NCBI GenBank assembly: GCA_027483645.1
Contig: JAIXUD010000002.1
Span: forward strand, 248,001 to 312,000
Direction: 5' to 3'
Length of the DNA stretch: 64,000 bases
From: Sphingobacteriales bacterium
GTDB lineage: Bacteria > Bacteroidota > Bacteroidia > Chitinophagales > CAIOSU01
The notes below the pieces were generated by a model. It worked only from the letters and a program-made list of their open reading frames with translations. It was not told where the DNA came from and did not search any database. Made by a program: the position numbers and the translations under genes. This document shows, one piece after another, positions 60,523 through 64,000 of the stretch (position 1 is its first letter; every line of letters starts with the position of its first letter).

Positions 60523-61077
60523 CTACAAATCCTGTGAAAGATAGTAGTAGGTTGGGAAAATGGAGTCGCCCGCCACTTGGTTTACCTTCTTTACCCATTC
60601 AGGATATCCATAATCTACTTTTAACGTAGTGTCATTGTGCAATGTGTACATGGCAAAACCATCCCGAGATTTAGGATAATCTTTTAATCCATAGCTTTTC
60701 TCCAGAAAGTCCATATCCAACAGACAATCCGTTTTATAAGACCATATTTGCAAAATAGTGTCTGGGTTAGAATAAGTAAAATAATGATATAGGCATTGGC
60801 CGTGAAACCAATGAATGATGAAATCTTTATGAAGACTTACCTCACACAAATAATTGCTCTTCTCCCTTGGTTGTACATGCCACTTCGTGTAAGAGTCATT
60901 ACTTACAAAATCGTTGATTCGCTTAGGTGCAGGCGGACTATCAATAACCTCTGCATTAACTATCGTTGAAACAACACTATCGCGCTTGGGTATAGGCCGC
61001 GTCGGAGCTTCTGTTGTTGGCGGTGTAGTATTCATACAGCCCAAGCATAACAAAATAGGTATCCAGAATAGACGCAT
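60523..61077 (-). CDS. Hypothetical lipoprotein, 184 residues
   Basis: An exported lipoprotein with a short signal peptide and lipobox (LCLGC, Cys about 14), a Pro/Thr-rich linker (about 18-55) and a C-terminal globular domain with many aromatic residues (KWHVQPREKSNYLCEV, FIIHWFHGQCLYHYFTY). Two Cys in the mature domain could form a disulfide. No known family. It is 1 base upstream of the GNAT gene and divergent from the TonB receptor. Confidence 0.75.
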   Translation of the reverse strand: MRLFWIPILLCLGCMNTTPPTTEAPTRPIPKRDSVVSTIVNAEVIDSPPAPKRINDFVSNDSYTKWHVQPREKSNYLCEVSLHKDFIIHWFHGQCLYHYFTYSNPDTILQIWSYKTDCLLDMDFLEKSYGLKDYPKSRDGFAMYTLHNDTTLKVDYGYPEWVKKVNQVAGDSIFPTYYYLSQDL

Positions 61078-61147
61078 GGCTGAGTTTTGCTAAGAACTGT
61101 AAATTGAAAAAAATATTATCCACGAAAAAATATTTCACAAGAATTTG

Positions 61148-61171
61148 TATTTTTAGCCTTATCTAAAAATA
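61148..61171. promoter_or_regulatory. DtxR/MntR-type operator candidate at the TonB receptor promoter
   Basis: TATTTTTAG and CTAAAAATA form a perfect 9-bp inverted repeat with a 6-base centre (CCTTAT). The TTAG-N6-CTAA spacing is that of DtxR/IdeR/MntR sites. It overlaps a possible -7 element (TATTTTTA) and lies 6 bases upstream of the GTG start, the right place for repression. A further CTAAA...TTTAG half-overlaps it downstream. Confidence 0.55.
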
Positions 61172-61177
61172 AATTTA

Positions 61178-63457
61178 GTGCGGCAAATTATAATTATCAT
61201 ACTGATCACAACCGTTAGCTTAAGTCCGCTTAAAGCCCAAACCATTATCGGTACGGTTACCAGCAACGGACAGCCGCTAGCGTTGGCGAATGTGGGGCTA
61301 GCGGGTACTACTTTTGGCGCATCCACTGATAGTGCTGGAAGGTATCAAATATCCAGTGTGCCATATGGTGAATACCAGTTGCAGGTATCCATCCTTGGCT
61401 ACGAAACGCAAACACGCAAAGTAACCCTGTCACCCAACAAGCCTAACGCCACCATCCACTTTGTATTGCAAGAATCGGCGGCGGCGCTGGGCGAAGTGGT
61501 GGTATCGGGCACGATGACGGAGATGAGCAAAATGGAGAGTGCCGTGCCGGTAGAGGTGTATACCCATAAGTTCTTCGAAGCCAACCCTACGCCATCCATC
61601 TTCGAAGCGTTGCAAAACGTGAATGGGGTGCGGCCCCAGCTTAACTGTAATGTTTGCAACACGGGGGACATCCACATCAATGGCTTGGAAGGGCCTTATA
61701 CCATGGTACTAATTGACGGTATGCCCATCGTAAGCGGCCTATCCACCGTTTACGGGCTTACGGGCATCCCGCAAAGCCTTATCGAGCGGGTAGAGATTGT
61801 GAAAGGCCCGGCATCTACGCTCTATGGCTCGGAAGCGGTGGGCGGGCTTATCAATATTATTACCAAAAAACCATCCTTTGCACCGATTTTCTCAGCGGAT
61901 GTGTTTGCCACCAGTTGGGGCGAGGTGAACAGCGACCTAAGCGTGAAGTTTAACTTGCGCAACAAGGCCTATTCGCTGCTGGGGGTTAACTATTTCAATT
62001 ACCAAGTACCCATTGATATCAACGGCGACGGCTTTACTGACCTTACGCTGCAAAATCGGGTATCGGTGTTTAACAAATGGAGTTTCGAGCGGAAGCACAA
62101 CCGCCAGTTTTCTATAGCAGGACGGTACGTGTACGAAAACCGCTGGGGTGGACAAATGAACTGGACACCGGAATATCGCGGCGGTGACAGCATCTATGCC
62201 GAAAGCATCCTTACCAACCGCTGGGAGCTGTTCGGCATATACCAATTGCCCGTAAAAGAAATCATCAACCTACAGATAAGCGCCAACGGGCACCAACAGG
62301 ATTCGTACTACGGCACTACCAAGTACAATGCCCAGCAATACATCGCCTTCGGGCAGCTTACTTGGCACAAAGAGGTCGGTCAAAAACAAAACCTGCTAGT
62401 GGGTGCTACCTTGCGCTATACCTATTACAACGACAATACGCCCGCCACGGCAGAGATTGATGTGGTTACGGATAACCCTTCCGTTATCTATCTGCCTGGG
62501 TTGTTTGTGCAGGATGAGATTGATATTAACGAGCAAAACAAGGTGCTGCTGGGCGTGCGCTATGACTACAACAGCATCCATGGCAGCATCTTTACCCCTC
62601 GCATTAACTATAAGTGGAGCTCCAAAAACAAGAACAATGTGCTACGCCTGAGTGCGGGCAATGGCTATCGAGTAGCCAACGTGTTTACCGAAGACCACGC
62701 CGCCCTTACCGGTGCCCGCGAAGTGGTGTTTACCGAGGCACTAAAGCCCGAAACTAGCTGGAACGGCAACATCAACTATGTGCGGAAAATCTTTACCCCC
62801 AAGGGCGTTTACATCGGGTTGGATGCCACGGCTTGGTACACGTATTTTACCAACCGCATCATTCCGGATTATGAGACTAACCCTAACCAGATTATCTATG
62901 CCAATCTGGATGGCTTCTCACAGTCCACGGGCGTTTCGTTGAACATCGATGTTACCTACAAAGGTTTTACCGGTTTGGCGGGCTTTACGGCCATGGATGT
63001 ATCGATTAAGGAGAACAACACTTGGCGCAGGCAGTTGCTTACGGAGCAGTTTACGGGTGTATGGAACATTGGGTATACTTTCGCCAAAATTGATTTCAGC
63101 ATTGATTACACAGGCAACCTATACGGCCCTATGCGGTTGCCGCTGCTGAGCGAGCTGGATAACCGTGCCGCTTACTCGCCATGGTTTAGCATACAGAATA
63201 TACAGGTTACTAAACGCTTTAAGAAAGGTTGGGAAATATATGGCGGTGTAAAAAACCTGCTGAACTACACGCCGCCCGCTAACAGCATCGCCCGCGCGCA
63301 CGACCCGTTTGACAAAGAGGTGCAATTTGACCAAAATGGCAACGTGACCCCTACCGCAAGTAATCCAAATGCCTTAACTTTCGACCCGAGTTATGTGTTT
63401 GCCAGTAACCAGGGCATCCGCGGTTTTTTAGGGGTACGTTATACGTTGAGAAAATGA
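61178..63457 (+). CDS. TonB-dependent outer-membrane receptor with CNVC plug motif
   Basis: A 759-residue receptor starting at a GTG. After the signal peptide (LKAQ) it has a carboxypeptidase-regulatory-like domain (about 22-100), a plug (about 110-225) with GDIHINGLEGPYTMVLIDG and VEIVKGPASTLYGSEAVGGLINI, and a barrel to the C-terminus (GFLGVRYTLRK). A Cys-x2-Cys pair (CNVC, C157 and C160) sits in the plug just before the conserved NGLEG segment, suggesting metal or redox chemistry. The thioredoxin-like gene overlaps its end (ATGA). With the DtxR-type site upstream, uptake of iron, manganese or another metal is likely (inference). Confidence 0.92.
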   Translation: MRQIIIIILITTVSLSPLKAQTIIGTVTSNGQPLALANVGLAGTTFGASTDSAGRYQISSVPYGEYQLQVSILGYETQTRKVTLSPNKPNATIHFVLQESAAALGEVVVSGTMTEMSKMESAVPVEVYTHKFFEANPTPSIFEALQNVNGVRPQLNCNVCNTGDIHINGLEGPYTMVLIDGMPIVSGLSTVYGLTGIPQSLIERVEIVKGPASTLYGSEAVGGLINIITKKPSFAPIFSADVFATSWGEVNSDLSVKFNLRNKAYSLLGVNYFNYQVPIDINGDGFTDLTLQNRVSVFNKWSFERKHNRQFSIAGRYVYENRWGGQMNWTPEYRGGDSIYAESILTNRWELFGIYQLPVKEIINLQISANGHQQDSYYGTTKYNAQQYIAFGQLTWHKEVGQKQNLLVGATLRYTYYNDNTPATAEIDVVTDNPSVIYLPGLFVQDEIDINEQNKVLLGVRYDYNSIHGSIFTPRINYKWSSKNKNNVLRLSAGNGYRVANVFTEDHAALTGAREVVFTEALKPETSWNGNINYVRKIFTPKGVYIGLDATAWYTYFTNRIIPDYETNPNQIIYANLDGFSQSTGVSLNIDVTYKGFTGLAGFTAMDVSIKENNTWRRQLLTEQFTGVWNIGYTFAKIDFSIDYTGNLYGPMRLPLLSELDNRAAYSPWFSIQNIQVTKRFKKGWEIYGGVKNLLNYTPPANSIARAHDPFDKEVQFDQNGNVTPTASNPNALTFDPSYVFASNQGIRGFLGVRYTLRK

Positions 63458-63912
63458 AGCAACTAGTTTTACTATTAACAATGGCGCTTGTTGCCGCATC
63501 GCTCTCGGCGCAAACCCTTAATTGGACCACCTTTGAAGCCCTGCCCGACAGCATGGCCAAAAAGGAAAAGCAGATACTGGTTTTCTTTACCGCCGATTGG
63601 TGTAAATTCTGCAAAGTGCAGGAGCAAACTACCTTTAAAGATCCGGCCATTATAGCTGAGCTCAATAAAAACTACTATTGCCTGCGCATGAATACTGATG
63701 ACCCGAACCCGATTACCTTCTTCGGCGAGGTATATTCTAAGCCAGCCGCTCGCGGTACCCACCAGTTTGTAGAGCTGCTGGCAGTGCACAACAACCAACT
63801 GAAGCTGCCCACCACGGCCATCATTTACAACCTGGAACTGCGTGCCAAATTACAGGGCATGCAGGATGCTGCATCGCTAATGGGGGTGTTTGAGCAGTTG
63901 AAAGGGAAGTGA
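63454..63912 (+). CDS. Periplasmic thioredoxin-like protein
   Basis: A 152-residue exported thioredoxin-fold protein: signal peptide to LSAQ, active site DWCKFC (Cys50, Cys53), and a cis-Pro-like LPTTAIIYN. It resembles the DUF255/thiol:disulfide family linked to TonB receptors. It overlaps the receptor gene by four bases and so is made with it. It may reduce the receptor's CNVC pair or a bound metal (inference). Confidence 0.9.
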   Translation: MKQLVLLLTMALVAASLSAQTLNWTTFEALPDSMAKKEKQILVFFTADWCKFCKVQEQTTFKDPAIIAELNKNYYCLRMNTDDPNPITFFGEVYSKPAARGTHQFVELLAVHNNQLKLPTTAIIYNLELRAKLQGMQDAASLMGVFEQLKGK

Positions 63913-63945
63913 TTTCCGAAACTCATTTCTTGAAACGCATAGTGT

Positions 63946-63969
63946 GCGGAGGGCGAAAAGGCCCCCCGC
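63946..63969. terminator. GC-rich hairpin after the thioredoxin-like gene
   Basis: GCGGAGGGC pairs with GCCCCCCGC around GAAAAG with one mismatch. There is no T-run on either strand. A 7-1-7 palindrome (TCAGCCTAAGGCTGA) lies just beyond, near 63984-63998; the window ends there. Confidence 0.45.
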
Positions 63970-64000
63970 TAGCATTCTTGTGCTCAGCCTAAGGCTGACG

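Noticed and set aside
1-64000. tRNA, rRNA, tmRNA, prophage or insertion sequence
   Set aside because: Scanning the intergenic spaces showed no cloverleaf, rRNA-like stretch, transposase, integrase or phage structural gene. The 'holin' at 55593 is a naming artefact.

Overview
The window comes from a member of the Bacteroidota. It encodes core type IX secretion system (T9SS) parts (PorW/SprE, GldJ, PorU, PorV and two PorP/SprF-type barrels), three large exported proteins ending in the T9SS type B sorting domain, a SusC-style TonB receptor with an N-terminal carboxypeptidase-regulatory-like domain, and promoters of the TAnnTTTG type. No rRNA, tRNA, CRISPR array, prophage or insertion sequence was found. 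Order or genus cannot be fixed by reading alone.

Layout. 1-6053 (minus): uvrC (cut by the window edge), a class A penicillin-binding protein and the T9SS lipoprotein PorW/SprE. 6309-8192 (plus): a tight unit of membrane-anchored M23 peptidase, bactofilin and two AtpZ/AtpI-like membrane proteins, without the ATP synthase genes. 8313-10135: an RraA-like protein and a ureohydrolase-fold protein with damaged metal-binding motifs. 10261-19254: murF, gldJ and a porP/sprF homologue on minus, then porU-porV on plus; this is the secretion and gliding block. 19363-25605: a candidate 43-residue membrane protein, nth, recA, a small hypothetical gene, an O-methyltransferase, a glucosaminidase with LysM domains, and hpt. 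25803-31387: a PKD-domain T9SS substrate, an MFS transporter facing a four-gene unit of small membrane proteins (one of only 34 residues), and a DUF2461 protein. 31435-40302 (minus): a SprB-like adhesin with seven SprB repeats, its PorP/SprF partner, and an OmpA/TPR/PD40 protein. 40578-49199: aspS, a toxin-antitoxin pair whose toxin has a nonsense codon, an SDR epimerase, anmK, a cytochrome c lipoprotein, a second large adhesin, and an alpha/beta hydrolase. 49261-58045: two amidohydrolase-fold proteins, DinB, an SDR enzyme, a holin-like membrane protein, small conserved genes, a TIGR02757 protein and thioredoxin. 58297-63912: an outer-membrane barrel, a GNAT enzyme, a lipoprotein, and a TonB receptor coupled to a periplasmic thioredoxin behind a DtxR-type palindrome.

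How the genes fit together. Much of the window concerns the cell envelope: peptidoglycan synthesis, turnover and recycling (PBP1A, MurF, M23 peptidase, glucosaminidase, AnmK), T9SS assembly (PorW, GldJ, PorU, PorV, PorP), and the cargo and surface machinery that T9SS would export (SprB-like adhesin unit, two more type B cargo proteins).

The most unusual signal is in the spaces between genes. About fourteen intergenic regions hold degenerate tandem 'words', each region with its own word, and many are arranged as long imperfect inverted repeats. They occur between convergent, divergent and co-directional genes alike, so they are not simply terminators. One repeat is present twice, 35 kb apart, and the second copy is interrupted by a 20-base palindrome. 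Other leads are a DtxR-like operator at the TonB receptor, a perfect terminator hairpin inside the apparent start of the OmpA-family gene, and an operator-like inverted repeat between nth and the candidate 43-residue protein.
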